Part shown: piece after piece, positions 48,028 through 58,766 of the stretch | How the letters are laid out: the number at the start of each line of letters is the position of its first letter | Position numbering within the stretch: position 1 is the first letter of the stretch | Assembly (NCBI GenBank): GCA_012719855.1 | Contig: JAAXZN010000013.1 | Span: forward strand, 1-64,000 | DNA: 64,000 nt | Direction of reading: 5' to 3' | Source of the DNA: Serratia liquefaciens | Lineage (GTDB): Bacteria; Pseudomonadota; Gammaproteobacteria; Enterobacterales; Enterobacteriaceae | The notes under the pieces: model-generated | What the model was told of the DNA's origin: nothing | Database searches by the model: none | The model's input: the letters and a program-made list of their open reading frames with translations, nothing else | Made by a program: the position numbers and the translations under genes

Positions 48028-48134
48028 GGTATCCGCCCTCAGAATTTCGCGTTTCATTATGCGGAACCGATCAAGATCAAATATTGAGACAGGTCATTTT
48101 TACCCAGATTTAACGGAAATCATTAATTCTTAAA

Positions 48135-48160
48135 GAAAGGCCGGCGTCAAACGGCCGGCC
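48135..48160 (-). terminator. Terminator of the lolCDE-nagK-cobB operon
   Basis: GGCCGGC / GCCGGCC arms (48139-48145, 48154-48160) followed on the minus strand by TTTCTTT, 35 bp past the cobB stop. Confidence 0.8.
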
Positions 48161-48194
48161 AGTTACCCAAGTCAGACAGCGCATTGACCTGGGG

Positions 48195-49031
48195 TTAAGG
48201 CCTATCAGCCCTTTCAACTTTCCCTACCAGGAATTTGTGCACAAACCGTGGTACCACCGCGCTGGCCTGGCCGTAGTGTTTTTCATCAAACTGACTTTCC
48301 ACCTGGCTGGGCTCCAGGTTGAGCTCCATGGTATGCGCCCCACCCAGCCGCGCTTCATGCACGAAGCCCGCCGCCGGATAAACGTGGCCCGAGGTGCCAA
48401 TGGCGACAAAAAAGTCGGCCTTGGCCAGTGCCTGATAAATTTCATCCATGCCCAGCGGCATTTCGCCGAACCATACGATATGCGGCCGTAACGGTGCCGG
48501 GAATTGGCAGCAATGACAGCGATCGTCGACGCTGAGATCCTCCGGCCAGTCAAAGACCTGCCCGGAGTTGGTGCAGCGTACCTTCAACAGCTCACCGTGC
48601 ATATGCAACACCCGTGAACTACCTGCACGTTCATGCAGATTATCGATATTTTGCGTCACCAGCAGGAAGTTATCCCCCAACCAGGCTTCCAGATCCGCCA
48701 GGGCGCGGTGCGCAGCGTTAGGCGCAATCTCCGGCGATTGCAACTGGCGACGGCGTTCATTGTAAAACGCCTGTACCAGCTGTGGATCGCGCTGATAACC
48801 TTCCGGCGTAGCGACGTCCTCCACGCTATGCTCTTCCCACAACCCGTCTGCCGCCCGGAAGGTACGAATACCCGACTCAGCCGAGATCCCGGCGCCGGTC
48901 AACACTACGACAAACGGCTTTTTCAGCTCGGCCGCCGCCATGGTATCGCGATGAAAAATCCGCGAACGAAAGCGCTGATGCAGCACATGCTTACTCTTGC
49001 GAAACTGACACAGCCGATGACGAGTGTGCAT
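48195..49031 (-). CDS. cobB: NAD-dependent protein deacylase CobB
   Basis: A 278-residue sirtuin that removes acetyl and succinyl groups from lysines. [45 protein letters not shown] with catalytic His and zinc-binding Cys (CxxxxGxV, CHCCQFP) and [13 protein letters not shown] are present. The long form starts at 49031 with a basic N-terminal extension ([23 protein letters not shown]), like the long form of E. coli CobB; AGGAGAGAG lies just upstream. Confidence 0.95.
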   Translation of the reverse strand: MHTRHRLCQFRKSKHVLHQRFRSRIFHRDTMAAAELKKPFVVVLTGAGISAESGIRTFRAADGLWEEHSVEDVATPEGYQRDPQLVQAFYNERRRQLQSPEIAPNAAHRALADLEAWLGDNFLLVTQNIDNLHERAGSSRVLHMHGELLKVRCTNSGQVFDWPEDLSVDDRCHCCQFPAPLRPHIVWFGEMPLGMDEIYQALAKADFFVAIGTSGHVYPAAGFVHEARLGGAHTMELNLEPSQVESQFDEKHYGQASAVVPRFVHKFLVGKVERADRP

Positions 49032-49042
49032 TAACTCTCTCC

Positions 49043-49963
49043 TTACTTTTCCCTGTTAACCAAATTGAGGAACGCCGCTCCGCGTACGCCACCGGCGTCC
49101 CCGTAACGGGCTTTTTCAATTCGCGGCAGCTTGGCCACACGCAACACATGCGCCGGCAAACGCTGCGGTAACGCCTGGTAAATAGCGTCAAAATTCGACA
49201 ACCCGCCGCCAATCACCACCAGATGCGGATCGATGATGGTCAGCAGATTGCCCAGGCATATCGCCAGGACGTCCATAAAACGTTCAACATGAGCCACAGC
49301 CTGCGGCTCACCTGCCTGATAATGCGCAATGATCTGCTGCGCAGGCAAGTGCTGCTGGTAAAAGTGGGCGTACATCCACTCAAAACCGCGGCCAGAAATG
49401 TAATTTTCGATGCAACCCTGATGACCGCACCCGCAAGGAACGCGAGGTATATCACGTCCCAGCACCTCCAGCGCATCCACCGGCAGACGGAAATGACCAA
49501 ATTCACCGGCGATATAGTTACGCCCGGAGAGCACCTTGCCGTCGACGATTAGCCCGCCGCCTACCCCGGTGCCGAGGATAATGCCCAGTACCGTCGGGTA
49601 GCGACGAAACTCCTCGTCCCAGGCCTCTGACAGCGCAAAGCAGTTGGCGTCGTTATCGATGCGCACGTCACGGCCAATCAACTCTGCCAGGTCATGCGGC
49701 AGGCGCTGGCCCATCGCCGCCGGAACGTTGGCGGTGAAAACCGTGCCGTCATCGTCGTTGGGCAAGCCAGGAATGCCGATACCTACCTTGCCCTGCAAGC
49801 CACAGAACGCATCCGCTTCAAAGGTCAGATCGCGCAGCGTCGTCAACAGTTGCCGATAGTCCTCACGTGGCGTCGGCACCCTTTTTTGCCAGATACGCTG
49901 CAGATCCGCATCGAACACGCCCAGCTCAATCTTGGTGCCGCCCATATCGAAACCGTAGTACAT
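49043..49963 (-). CDS. nagK: N-acetylglucosamine kinase NagK
   Basis: A 306-residue ROK-family kinase that salvages GlcNAc from cell-wall recycling. ATP-binding [32 protein letters not shown] and the zinc motif [18 protein letters not shown] match E. coli NagK throughout. Downstream of lolE with 54 bp containing a terminator-like hairpin, and 11 bp ahead of cobB. Confidence 0.95.
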   Translation of the reverse strand: MYYGFDMGGTKIELGVFDADLQRIWQKRVPTPREDYRQLLTTLRDLTFEADAFCGLQGKVGIGIPGLPNDDDGTVFTANVPAAMGQRLPHDLAELIGRDVRIDNDANCFALSEAWDEEFRRYPTVLGIILGTGVGGGLIVDGKVLSGRNYIAGEFGHFRLPVDALEVLGRDIPRVPCGCGHQGCIENYISGRGFEWMYAHFYQQHLPAQQIIAHYQAGEPQAVAHVERFMDVLAICLGNLLTIIDPHLVVIGGGLSNFDAIYQALPQRLPAHVLRVAKLPRIEKARYGDAGGVRGAAFLNLVNREK

Positions 49964-49980
49964 AACCCACCCTCAGGCTA

Positions 49981-50008
49981 AAAAAAGGGGCGGCATCTCT
50001 GCCTCCCC
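49981..50008 (-). terminator. Terminator-like hairpin between lolE and nagK
   Basis: AGGGG-C-GGCA / TGCC-T-CCCCT imperfect stem; on the minus strand followed by TTTTTTT. It may attenuate read-through from lolE into nagK. Confidence 0.65.
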
Positions 50009-50017
50009 TGATTTTCA

Positions 50018-51265
50018 TTATTGTCCGCTCAACACTCGTGCCGGATCGATACGGCTGGCACGCCTGGCCGGATACCAGCTGGCCAACAGGCTGAGCACCA
50101 GCGCGGTCACCAGTACAATCACCACGTCCAGCCAGTGCAGCTCGGAAGGCAGGAAGTCAATGAAGTAAATATCGCCCGACAGGAATGAATGCCCCATCAG
50201 CTTTTCCAACCCTTTGATGATGTTGGTCAGTTGCAGTGAGGCGATAACCCCGACCACCACGCCGCTAAGGCTCCCCACCAGCCCGGCCAGCAGGCCGTAC
50301 CAGATAAATATGGCGCGGATAAAGCCGTCTTTGGCCCCCAGCGTACGCAATACGGCGATATCGCCACTCTTGTCCTTCACCGCCATCACCAGCGTGGAGA
50401 CAATGTTAAAACAGGCCACGCCGATCACCAGCACCATTGCCAAATACATAATCGCGCGGATCATCTGGATATCGCGATACATATAGCCGTAGGTGCCGAT
50501 CCAACTTTTGATATACACGTAGGAATTGGTAACTTCACCGGCGTCGCGCACCAGCTTGTTGGCGGCAAACACGTCGTTAACCTTGATGGCGATGCCGGTT
50601 ACGCTGTCACCCATGTCCAGATACTGTTGGGCATCGGCCAGTGGCACCATCGCCAGACTGTGATCGAGCTGACCGCTAAGCTGCAAAATCCCGGTAACGT
50701 GTAAACGAATGCGCTTCGGTTGCAACAGCTTCATCTGCGGGTCGCTGTTGGGGATCATCACCGTCACATAGCTGCCCTGCTTGACGCCCAAAGCGTCGGC
50801 GACGCCCTTGCCGAGGATCACCTGTTGCTCACCGCTTTTGAAATTGGCCCAGGCGTCGCCCTGCACATATTTCGGCAGCGCGCTAAGCTGGTTTTCCTGC
50901 TGCGGATCGACCCCTTTCACCCCAACCGCCCGCAGCTGTGCGCCGTTTTCCATCAGGCCGGTAAAGTTGATGTAGGGTGCGGCGGCCAAAATGCCGGGCA
51001 CTTTCTCCACCCGTTGCAAAATGGACGACCAGTCTTTGAACGGCTGTTTCACCGGCTCGATTTCACCGTGCGGCACCACCGCCAAAATGCGGTTTTTCAG
51101 TTCACGCTCAAAGCCGTTCATGGCGCTCAGGCCGACGATCAGCACCGCCACGCCCAGCGCAATCCCGATGGTGGAAATCACCGAGATCAGCGACACCATG
51201 CCGCCGCGCTTGCGCCCACGGCTGAAACGCAGGGCCGTCAGAAAGGAAAGTGACGCTCCCGCCAT
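50018..51265 (-). CDS. lolE: Lipoprotein-releasing permease LolE
   Basis: A 415-residue ABC permease with one N-terminal helix, a large periplasmic domain (about residues 50-265) and three C-terminal helices (MacB topology). [40 protein letters not shown] and [18 protein letters not shown] are diagnostic. With LolC and LolD it extracts lipoproteins from the inner membrane to LolA. Its start overlaps the lolD stop (TAATG). Confidence 0.96.
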   Translation of the reverse strand: MAGASLSFLTALRFSRGRKRGGMVSLISVISTIGIALGVAVLIVGLSAMNGFERELKNRILAVVPHGEIEPVKQPFKDWSSILQRVEKVPGILAAAPYINFTGLMENGAQLRAVGVKGVDPQQENQLSALPKYVQGDAWANFKSGEQQVILGKGVADALGVKQGSYVTVMIPNSDPQMKLLQPKRIRLHVTGILQLSGQLDHSLAMVPLADAQQYLDMGDSVTGIAIKVNDVFAANKLVRDAGEVTNSYVYIKSWIGTYGYMYRDIQMIRAIMYLAMVLVIGVACFNIVSTLVMAVKDKSGDIAVLRTLGAKDGFIRAIFIWYGLLAGLVGSLSGVVVGVIASLQLTNIIKGLEKLMGHSFLSGDIYFIDFLPSELHWLDVVIVLVTALVLSLLASWYPARRASRIDPARVLSGQ

Positions 51266-51969
51266 TACTCAGCCCCCAACAGGGTCAACTGGGCCTGCAG
51301 ATGGCCATCGGCCATTTCCAACTGGCGGCTAAGGCGCTTGGCCAACTGCAAGTCATGAGTGACCACCAGAAACGCGGTGCCCTGGCGCACGTTCAATTCG
51401 CCGAGCAGATCGAAAATGCTGTCGGCAGTGCGTTTATCGAGGTTACCGGTAGGTTCGTCCGCCAATACCAGTGACGGGTTATTGACCAGCGCACGAGCAA
51501 TCGCCACGCGCTGACGCTCACCGCCGGAGAGTTCTGACGGCCGGTGCTTGCTGCGTTTTGCCAGCCCGACCGCCGTCAGCATTTCCAGCGCCTTTTCCTG
51601 CGCCTGCGCCGGTTTCATCCCGCCGATCAGCAAAGGCATCGCGGCGTTTTCCAGCGCGGTAAAGTCCGGTAACAAATGATGGAACTGGTAGATAAAGCCC
51701 AACTGGCGGTTGCGCAGCTCGGCCTTGGCGGCCGATGACAGGGTATTCAGAGACTGCCCTTTGTAAATCACCTCGCCGGAGGTCGGTGAGTCCAGCCCAC
51801 CCAGCAGATGCAGCAAAGTACTTTTACCGGAACCCGAGCTGCCGACAATCGCCATCATCTCGCCCGGCTGCATGGCAAAGCTGACATTGCGCAGTACGTC
51901 GGTATGCAGGTTGCCTTCCTGATAGGTCTTGCACAGGTTGTCGCACTGCAACAAAAGATGGTTACTCAT
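51265..51969 (-). CDS. lolD: Lipoprotein-releasing ATPase LolD
   Basis: A 234-residue ABC ATPase. Walker [17 protein letters not shown], signature [15 protein letters not shown], Walker [13 protein letters not shown] and switch [14 protein letters not shown]. Powers the LolCE complex. Starts 8 bp inside lolC and overlaps lolE, so translation is coupled. Confidence 0.97.
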   Translation of the reverse strand: MSNHLLLQCDNLCKTYQEGNLHTDVLRNVSFAMQPGEMMAIVGSSGSGKSTLLHLLGGLDSPTSGEVIYKGQSLNTLSSAAKAELRNRQLGFIYQFHHLLPDFTALENAAMPLLIGGMKPAQAQEKALEMLTAVGLAKRSKHRPSELSGGERQRVAIARALVNNPSLVLADEPTGNLDKRTADSIFDLLGELNVRQGTAFLVVTHDLQLAKRLSRQLEMADGHLQAQLTLLGAE

Positions 51970-53164
51970 AACGTAAAGCCTCAGCGGGTTGTACGGCGGC
52001 AGCGCGCCATGAAGGGTAAAGCGTGGACAACAGAGACACCGCCATCGCCGCTACGGCGATAATCGTCACCTGCAGCGGATCCACCGCCACCGGCAGCGAT
52101 GCGCCGTCAATCAATGCGCCGAGGATCGGCATCAGGTTATTCAGATTGCTGGCCAGCAACACGCCCAGCAGCGTACCGAGCAGCGAGCCGATAATGCCGG
52201 CGCTGGCGCCTTGCACCATAAACACCGACATGATCTGTCGACGCGTCAGGCCCTGGGTCTGCAGAATGGCAACTTCGCCCTGCTTCTCCATCACCAGCAG
52301 GCCGAGTGAAGTAATGATGTTAAAGGCCGCGACGGCGACGATCAGGCTAAGCAACAGCCCCATCATGTTTTTCTCCATACGCACTGCCTGGAACAGCTCG
52401 CCCTTGCGTTCGCGCCAGTCTTTCCACTCGGTGCCCTGCGGCAATTTCTGTTGGCTGAGAGTATCGACCGTCAGCGGCTGCTGCAGGAACAGGCGCCACC
52501 CGGTGATATTACCCGCCGGGTAGCGTAGCAGACGCGAAGCATCCTGCTGATTGACCAGCATTTGGGTGCCGTCCACTTCGCTGTTGGCATGGAAGGTGCC
52601 GACCACGGTAAACAGACGTTGAATAGGAATGCGGCCCATCGGCGTGAACTGGCTGGCGCTGGGCACCATCACCCGCAGCGGATCGCCGCGTTTAACGCCA
52701 AGTTGCCCGGCCAACTGCTCGCCGATAATGATGTTGTACTGGCCCGGCTGCAACAGCTGCTGCTTGACGTTGACCAGGAACGGCGTCAAAGGATCGGCTT
52801 CGTCCGGGTTGACCCCCAACATCACGCCGACCGCCACGCTGCGAGCGCTTTGCAGCACCACGTCACCGGTGGTCAATGGCGCTACGCGGCTAACGCCCTG
52901 CAGGCTTTGTACCGCCGATGCCGGGATTTGCTGAGGGTTGATCGAGCCCTGTGGGCTGGTGATCAACGCCTGCGGCATCAGGCCGAGAATGTTGTTTTCC
53001 AGATCCTTTTCAAAACCGTTCATCACCGACAACACGGTGACCAACGCCATCACCCCCAGCGTAATGCCGATGGTGGAAAGCCAGGAAACAAACCGTCCGA
53101 AGCGGTCTGATGCCCGCCCGCGCATGTAGCGCAGGCCAATGAATAACGCGACAGGTTGATACAT
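51962..53164 (-). CDS. lolC: Lipoprotein-releasing permease LolC
   Basis: A 400-residue ABC permease of the Lol system, paralogous to LolE. Begins [42 protein letters not shown] and ends [18 protein letters not shown] like E. coli LolC. The periplasmic loop carries the LolA-binding hook ([21 protein letters not shown]). First gene of lolC-D-E-nagK-cobB. Confidence 0.96.
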   Translation of the reverse strand: MYQPVALFIGLRYMRGRASDRFGRFVSWLSTIGITLGVMALVTVLSVMNGFEKDLENNILGLMPQALITSPQGSINPQQIPASAVQSLQGVSRVAPLTTGDVVLQSARSVAVGVMLGVNPDEADPLTPFLVNVKQQLLQPGQYNIIIGEQLAGQLGVKRGDPLRVMVPSASQFTPMGRIPIQRLFTVVGTFHANSEVDGTQMLVNQQDASRLLRYPAGNITGWRLFLQQPLTVDTLSQQKLPQGTEWKDWRERKGELFQAVRMEKNMMGLLLSLIVAVAAFNIITSLGLLVMEKQGEVAILQTQGLTRRQIMSVFMVQGASAGIIGSLLGTLLGVLLASNLNNLMPILGALIDGASLPVAVDPLQVTIIAVAAMAVSLLSTLYPSWRAAAVQPAEALRYE

Positions 53165-53281
53165 GAAATCCGTTTTGTTGCCGTAGCTTAAGCAAAGTGA
53201 TCAAGGATAATAAAGGCTATACCCCGTTTAGGGAACCACCCTGACGCCTTTTATTCCGTCGATCGCGCTTGCGGCAGCACG

Positions 53282-53935
53282 TCACCCGGCATCGCGCTTT
53301 AACAGGTTGTAAACCGACACCCGGGAAATCCCCAGCGCCTCCGCCGCCATGGTGGCTGCCCCGCGCAGTTGCAGATAGCCCTGCTGCTTTAGCTGCTGGA
53401 TCACCTGAACACGCTGCTCGGACGTGAGCGCACGCGGCGCAGTGGCATGCGAAGCGGCAAAGTTGTTGATCACTGAAGCAATGTCGGACAGTGAGCGGGC
53501 CCCTTCATCCGCCGCCTGCGGCGCGCTCTGCACCACCGCAGTCAGTTGTTGCAGAATGGCGTTGACGCTGTTGAAGATTGAAACGTCCAGGTTAAGGCAG
53601 ATAGCCGCCACGTAGACACCCTGGCTGTTGCGCAGACCAATAGAGGTGCTCTTGGCCGGACGCCCATCCGGAAACGCATTGGCATAGTTTTGCACCACGT
53701 CCGGAAAGTCCGGCGAGGCAATACGCTCCAGCCCCATTTCACTGGCGGCATCGCCGATACTGCGGTTCGACAGGTTATTGGCGATGCTGACGATGGCATG
53801 ATTCGGTTGCGTCAGATCGTGCAGCACCACTTCACAACTGGGCGCAAACATCGCGCCCAGCGCCTGAACAATTTTTTCCGCTTCGCGCAGCAGCAGCGCA
53901 TTTTCCTGCCTGAGATCGCTCATAAACTTAACCAT
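53282..53935 (-). CDS. YheO-type PAS/helix-turn-helix regulator
   Basis: A 217-residue regulator with an N-terminal YheO PAS-like domain (CEVVLHDLTQPNHAIVSIANN; KSTSIGLRNSQGVYVAAICLNLDVS) and a C-terminal helix-turn-helix (LQLRGAATMAAEALGISRVSVYNLLKR). Divergent by 73 bp from a dehydratase gene, which it probably controls. Two starts are possible (53935 or 53923); neither has a strong ribosome binding site. Confidence 0.82.
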   Translation of the reverse strand: MVKFMSDLRQENALLLREAEKIVQALGAMFAPSCEVVLHDLTQPNHAIVSIANNLSNRSIGDAASEMGLERIASPDFPDVVQNYANAFPDGRPAKSTSIGLRNSQGVYVAAICLNLDVSIFNSVNAILQQLTAVVQSAPQAADEGARSLSDIASVINNFAASHATAPRALTSEQRVQVIQQLKQQGYLQLRGAATMAAEALGISRVSVYNLLKRDAG

Positions 53936-54008
53936 TTGACAATAACTTTACAAAGAGTAAATTAAAATGATCGGGTAATCAATCAACCTTTCACCAGACG
54001 AGGTCGCC

Positions 54009-54992
54009 ATGAGTTCAACGCCCCACTGCATTACCGCCGCCGATATCTCCACCGCCGCAGAAATTCTGGCGGGACATGCCCTGCGCACTCCTGTCATGAC
54101 CTCGCAGCAGGCCGACAACATCGCCGGGGCGCAGCTGTTCTTCAAGTGCGAAAACTTCCAGCGCGTTGGCGCCTTCAAGTTTCGCGGCGCGTACAATTCG
54201 ATTGCCCAATTGAGCCCGGCGCAGCGTCAGGCCGGCGTGATAGCCTTCTCCTCCGGCAACCATGCGCAGGCGATGGCATTGGCGGCACGGGAGTTGGGGG
54301 TCAAAGTGACCATAGTGATGCCGCACGACGCGCCGGCCGCCAAACTGGCGGCAACGCGTGGCTACGGCGCCAACGTCGTGATTTATCAGCGTCACAGTGA
54401 AGACCGTGCTGCCATTACCCAGCGGCTGGCGGCCGAACAAGGGCTGACGATAGTGCCGCCCTATGATTACCCGCAGGTGATCGCCGGTCAGGGCACTGCT
54501 ACCAAGGAGTTGATAGAGGAAGTTGGGCCACTGGACGTCTTACTGGTGTGCACTGGCGGCGGTGGTTTGCTGGCGGGCAGCGCGGTAGCGGCACATCACT
54601 GGTCGCCCGGTTGCCGCGTTTTCGGCGTTGAACCAGAAGTAGGTAACGACGTGCAGCTGGCGTTTCGTAGCGGCCAGCCGGTACAGATCCCGGTGCCAAA
54701 AACCATCGCCGACGGTGCGCAAACGCAGCAGGTGGGCGCGCTGACGTTCCCGATCATTCAGCAGTATGTAGAAGATATCTTGACGGTCAGCGACCATCAG
54801 CTGTGCCGACAGATGCGTTTCTTTATGGAACGGATGAAAATGGTGGTCGAGCCCACAGGCTGCCTGGCCGCGGCGGCGGCGATGAATTCGCTGCTCGACC
54901 TGCGGGGCAAAAAAGTCGGGGTGATCGTCAGCGGCGGCAACGTCGACGTTGATAAAATCGCCGACTATCTTGCCATGGGGGCGCAGGAATAA
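54009..54992 (+). CDS. PLP-dependent threonine/serine or 3-hydroxyaspartate dehydratase
   Basis: A 327-residue fold-type II PLP enzyme. PLP Lys in GAFKFRGAYNSI (near residue 58), SSGNHAQAMALAA, the phosphate-binding TGGGGLLAGSA loop and a C-terminal SGGNVDVDKI. Length and sequence fit threo-3-hydroxy-L-aspartate ammonia-lyase or serine/threonine dehydratase lacking an ACT domain. The 3-hydroxyaspartate reading is favoured by the YheO-type regulator next door, but is not proven. Confidence 0.82.
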   Translation: MSSTPHCITAADISTAAEILAGHALRTPVMTSQQADNIAGAQLFFKCENFQRVGAFKFRGAYNSIAQLSPAQRQAGVIAFSSGNHAQAMALAARELGVKVTIVMPHDAPAAKLAATRGYGANVVIYQRHSEDRAAITQRLAAEQGLTIVPPYDYPQVIAGQGTATKELIEEVGPLDVLLVCTGGGGLLAGSAVAAHHWSPGCRVFGVEPEVGNDVQLAFRSGQPVQIPVPKTIADGAQTQQVGALTFPIIQQYVEDILTVSDHQLCRQMRFFMERMKMVVEPTGCLAAAAAMNSLLDLRGKKVGVIVSGGNVDVDKIADYLAMGAQE

Positions 54993-55251
54993 CGTCGCCG
55001 GAACGCTCGTCCCTTGAGTTATAGGGGATCAGCAAGCTGTGCCTGCATTAATCGGGCGAATTTATTCGCCCCCTGTCGTCACTGGAATGGCCTGTCTGCC
55101 GGGAGTAAATTTGAACGCCGCCGCTTGAAAGAGGACGGGTTTCGCGCTTTTACCTATGTCAGTTTATGGCCCAGTGGGCTAGTATTACCGGGTAAAGGCG
55201 CGTTGTAATCTGTGCCGGGCGAAATTTAACACATTGATTAAAGATACCTTA

Positions 55252-58200
55252 ATGAGCACCTCCGATAACCCTAACCGTTCTTCATCGTCATCCTCCCGTT
55301 ATTCCCTGCCTGAACGCGCGGGCGATTTGCGCCAGTTGGGGCAGCTGACCGGCTCGGCCTGCGCCGTGGAGTGCGCCGAGATCGTCGAACGTCATAACGG
55401 GCCGGTGATGCTGATCGCCCCGGACATGCAAAATGCCCTGCGGCTGCGCGACGAAATTCAGCAGTTTACCGATCAGATGGTGACCACGCTGTCCGACTGG
55501 GAGACCCTGCCTTACGACAGCTTCTCGCCGCATCAGGAAATCATCTCTGCCCGCCTGTCGAGCCTGTACCATCTGCCGACCATGGCCCGTGGCGTAATCA
55601 TTCTGCCGGTCAATACCTTAATGCAGCGCGTTTGCCCGCACGAGTTCCTGCACGGCCACGCGCTGGTGATGAAAAAAGGCCAGCGCCTGTCACGCGACAA
55701 ACTTCGCGCCCAACTGGAACAGGCCGGCTACCGCAGCGTCGATCAGGTGATGGAACACGGTGAGTTCGCCACCCGCGGCGCGCTGCTCGACCTGTTCCCC
55801 ATGGGCAGCGAAGAGCCCTACCGTATCGATTTCTTCGACGATGAAATCGACAGCCTGCGCACCTTTGATGTCGACAACCAGCGGACGCTGAATGAAGTCG
55901 AAGCCATCAACCTGCTGCCGGCCCATGAATTCCCGACCGACAAAAACGCCATCGAACTGTTCCGCAGCCAATGGCGTGAGCAGTTCGAGGTGCGCCGCGA
56001 CGCCGAACATATCTATCAGCAGGTCAGCAAAGGCACCTGGCCGGCCGGTATCGAATACTGGCAACCGCTGTTCTTCAGCCAACCGCTGCCGTCGCTGTTC
56101 AGCTACCTGCCGGAGAACACGCTGATCGTCAATACCGGCAACCTGGAGAGCGCAGCCGATCGTTTCTGGCTGGACGTTAACCAACGCTACGAGAGCCGCC
56201 GCGTCGATCCTATGCGCCCACTGCTGGCGCCGCCAAGCCTGTGGCTACGGGTTGACGAGCTGTTTAGCGAGCTGAAAGCCTGGCCGCGCATGGCGCTGAA
56301 AACCGAAGAGCTGCCCGCCAAAGCCGGCAACACCAATCTGGATTATCGCCCCCTGCCCGATCTGGCGGTGCAAGCCCAGCAGAAAGCCCCGCTGGACAAC
56401 CTGCGCCGTTTTACTGAAAGCTTCGACGGCAGCATCATTTTCTCGGTGGAAAGCGAAGGCCGCCGTGAAACGCTGCAGGATTTGCTCGGCCGCATCAAGC
56501 TCGGCACCGCCTTGATCCAGCATCTCGATCAGGCCGAGCCGGCCGGTCGCTACATGATGGTCGGCGCCTCAGAACGCGGCTTCCTCGACGGCATGCGCAA
56601 CCGGGCGCTGATCTGCGAAAGCGATCTGCTCGGCGAGCGCGTCAGCCGTCGTCGGCAGGACAACCGGCGCACCATTAATACCGATGTGCTGATCCGCAAC
56701 CTGGCAGAACTGCACCCTGGCCAGCCGGTGGTGCACCTGGAGCACGGCGTCGGGCGTTACGTTGGCCTGACCACGCTGGAAGCCGGCGGCATCAAGGCCG
56801 AATACCTGATCCTGGCCTACGCCGGCGAAGACAAACTCTACGTGCCGGTCTCTTCATTGCATCTGATCAGCCGCTACGCCGGCGGTGCGGACGAAAACGC
56901 TCCGCTGCACAAGTTGGGCGGTGACGCCTGGACGCGCGCACGGCAAAAAGCCGCAGAGCGGGTACGAGACGTGGCGGCGGAACTGCTGGATATTTATGCC
57001 CAACGCGCGGCCAAAACCGGCTTCGCCTTTAAACATAACCGTGAGCAGTATCAGCTGTTCTGCCAAAGTTTCCCGTTTGAAACCACCCCGGATCAGGAGC
57101 AGGCAATCAACGCCGTGCTGAGCGACATGTGCCAGCCCCTGGCCATGGATCGTCTGGTCTGTGGCGACGTCGGCTTCGGCAAAACCGAAGTGGCAATGCG
57201 CGCCGCCTTCCTGGCGGTAGAAAACGGCAAGCAGGTGGCGGTGTTGGTGCCAACCACCCTGCTGGCGCAGCAGCATTTCGACAACTTCCGCGACCGCTTC
57301 GCCACCTGGCCGATCCGCATCGAGATGATGTCGCGTTTCCGCAGCGCCAAAGAGCAGCAACAGGTGATGGACGACGCCGTGGACGGTAAGGTAGACATCA
57401 TCATAGGGACCCACAAACTGTTACAGAGCGATCTGCGCTGGAAAGATTTGGGGCTGCTGATCGTCGATGAAGAACACCGTTTCGGCGTTCGCCACAAAGA
57501 GCGTATCAAGGCGATGCGTGCCGATGTAGATATCCTGACGCTCACCGCAACGCCAATCCCGCGTACGTTGAATATGGCGATGAGCGGCATGCGTGACCTG
57601 TCGATTATCGCCACCCCACCGGCGCGCCGTTTGGCGGTGAAGACCTTCGTGCGCGAGTACGACAGCCTGGTGGTGCGCGAGGCGATCCTGCGTGAAGTAC
57701 TGCGCGGCGGTCAGGTTTATTATCTGTATAACGACGTGGAAAATATCGAGAAGGCAGCCCAGAAGCTGGCTGAACTGGTACCGGAAGCACGTATCGCCAT
57801 TGGTCACGGCCAGATGCGCGAACGTGATTTGGAACGGGTGATGAACGATTTCCATCACCAGCGCTTTAACGTACTGGTCTGTACCACCATTATCGAAACC
57901 GGTATCGATATTCCCAGCGCCAATACCATTATCATCGAACGTGCCGATCGTTTCGGGCTGGCGCAATTGCACCAGTTACGCGGTCGCGTCGGGCGTTCTC
58001 ACCATCAGGCCTATGCTTATTTGCTGACGCCGAATCCGAAGTCCATGAGCACCGACGCGCATAAACGTCTGGAGGCCATCGCGTCACTGGAAGACCTGGG
58101 CGCCGGCTTTGCCCTGGCCACCCACGATCTGGAAATCCGCGGCGCGGGCGAGCTGCTGGGTGAAGATCAGAGCGGCCAGATGACTACCGTCGGCTTTTCG

Positions 58201-58731
58201 CTGTACATGGAACTGTTGGAAAGCGCGGTGGATGCACTCAAACACGGGCGCGAACCTTCGCTGGAAGATCTCACCAGCAACCAGACCGAAGTGGAGCTGC
58301 GCATGCCGGCCCTGCTGCCGGATGACTATATCCCGGACGTCAACACGCGCCTGTCGTTCTACAAGCGCATCGCCAGCGCAAAAAACGACGCCGAGCTGGA
58401 AGAGTTGAAGGTGGAGCTGATCGACCGTTTCGGCCTGCTGCCGGATGCGGCGCGCAACCTGCTGCAAAGTGCGGCGCTACGCCAACATGCACAGAAGCTG
58501 GGGATCAAACGCATCGAAGGCAATGAGCGCGGCGGTTTTATCGAGTTTGGAGAGAAGAATCGGGTCGATCCAGGCTATTTGATTGGCCTGCTGCAAAGCA
58601 ACCCGCAAATCTATCGCCTGGATGGGCCAACCAAGCTGAAGTTTATGCTGGACCTGACCGATCGCCAAAAACGCCTGAAGTTTACCGAGGAACTGCTGAC
58701 CGCGTTCCGCGAACATACGCTGGCAGCCTGA
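55252..58731 (+). CDS. mfd: Transcription-repair coupling factor Mfd
   Basis: A 1159-residue DNA translocase that removes stalled RNA polymerase and recruits UvrA. Order: UvrB-like module (residues 1-340), RNA polymerase-interacting domain (HLEHGVGRYVGLTTLEAGG, about 490-560), helicase domains with Walker A GDVGFGKTEVAMRAA, DEEHRFGVRHKE and GRVGRSHHQAYAYLL, and a C-terminal UvrA-binding regulatory domain. About 11 residues longer than E. coli Mfd at the N-terminus through a Ser-rich insert (NPNRSSSSSSRYS). Start at 55252 is chosen over 55234. Confidence 0.97.
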   Translation: MSTSDNPNRSSSSSSRYSLPERAGDLRQLGQLTGSACAVECAEIVERHNGPVMLIAPDMQNALRLRDEIQQFTDQMVTTLSDWETLPYDSFSPHQEIISARLSSLYHLPTMARGVIILPVNTLMQRVCPHEFLHGHALVMKKGQRLSRDKLRAQLEQAGYRSVDQVMEHGEFATRGALLDLFPMGSEEPYRIDFFDDEIDSLRTFDVDNQRTLNEVEAINLLPAHEFPTDKNAIELFRSQWREQFEVRRDAEHIYQQVSKGTWPAGIEYWQPLFFSQPLPSLFSYLPENTLIVNTGNLESAADRFWLDVNQRYESRRVDPMRPLLAPPSLWLRVDELFSELKAWPRMALKTEELPAKAGNTNLDYRPLPDLAVQAQQKAPLDNLRRFTESFDGSIIFSVESEGRRETLQDLLGRIKLGTALIQHLDQAEPAGRYMMVGASERGFLDGMRNRALICESDLLGERVSRRRQDNRRTINTDVLIRNLAELHPGQPVVHLEHGVGRYVGLTTLEAGGIKAEYLILAYAGEDKLYVPVSSLHLISRYAGGADENAPLHKLGGDAWTRARQKAAERVRDVAAELLDIYAQRAAKTGFAFKHNREQYQLFCQSFPFETTPDQEQAINAVLSDMCQPLAMDRLVCGDVGFGKTEVAMRAAFLAVENGKQVAVLVPTTLLAQQHFDNFRDRFATWPIRIEMMSRFRSAKEQQQVMDDAVDGKVDIIIGTHKLLQSDLRWKDLGLLIVDEEHRFGVRHKERIKAMRADVDILTLTATPIPRTLNMAMSGMRDLSIIATPPARRLAVKTFVREYDSLVVREAILREVLRGGQVYYLYNDVENIEKAAQKLAELVPEARIAIGHGQMRERDLERVMNDFHHQRFNVLVCTTIIETGIDIPSANTIIIERADRFGLAQLHQLRGRVGRSHHQAYAYLLTPNPKSMSTDAHKRLEAIASLEDLGAGFALATHDLEIRGAGELLGEDQSGQMTTVGFSLYMELLESAVDALKHGREPSLEDLTSNQTEVELRMPALLPDDYIPDVNTRLSFYKRIASAKNDAELEELKVELIDRFGLLPDAARNLLQSAALRQHAQKLGIKRIEGNERGGFIEFGEKNRVDPGYLIGLLQSNPQIYRLDGPTKLKFMLDLTDRQKRLKFTEELLTAFREHTLAA

Positions 58732-58738
58732 CGCTTAG

Positions 58739-58766
58739 CCCCCTCCGGAATCTGTCTGGGGGGGTT
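58739..58766 (+). terminator. Weak mfd terminator
   Basis: CCCCC / GGGGG stem near 58739-58763 with an imperfect interior, followed by TTATT. Lies between the convergent stops of mfd and the diguanylate cyclase. Confidence 0.35.

Noticed and set aside
54993-55251. Small gene in the gap before mfd
   Set aside because: The short frames here lack ribosome binding sites and family resemblance; more likely the mfd promoter region.
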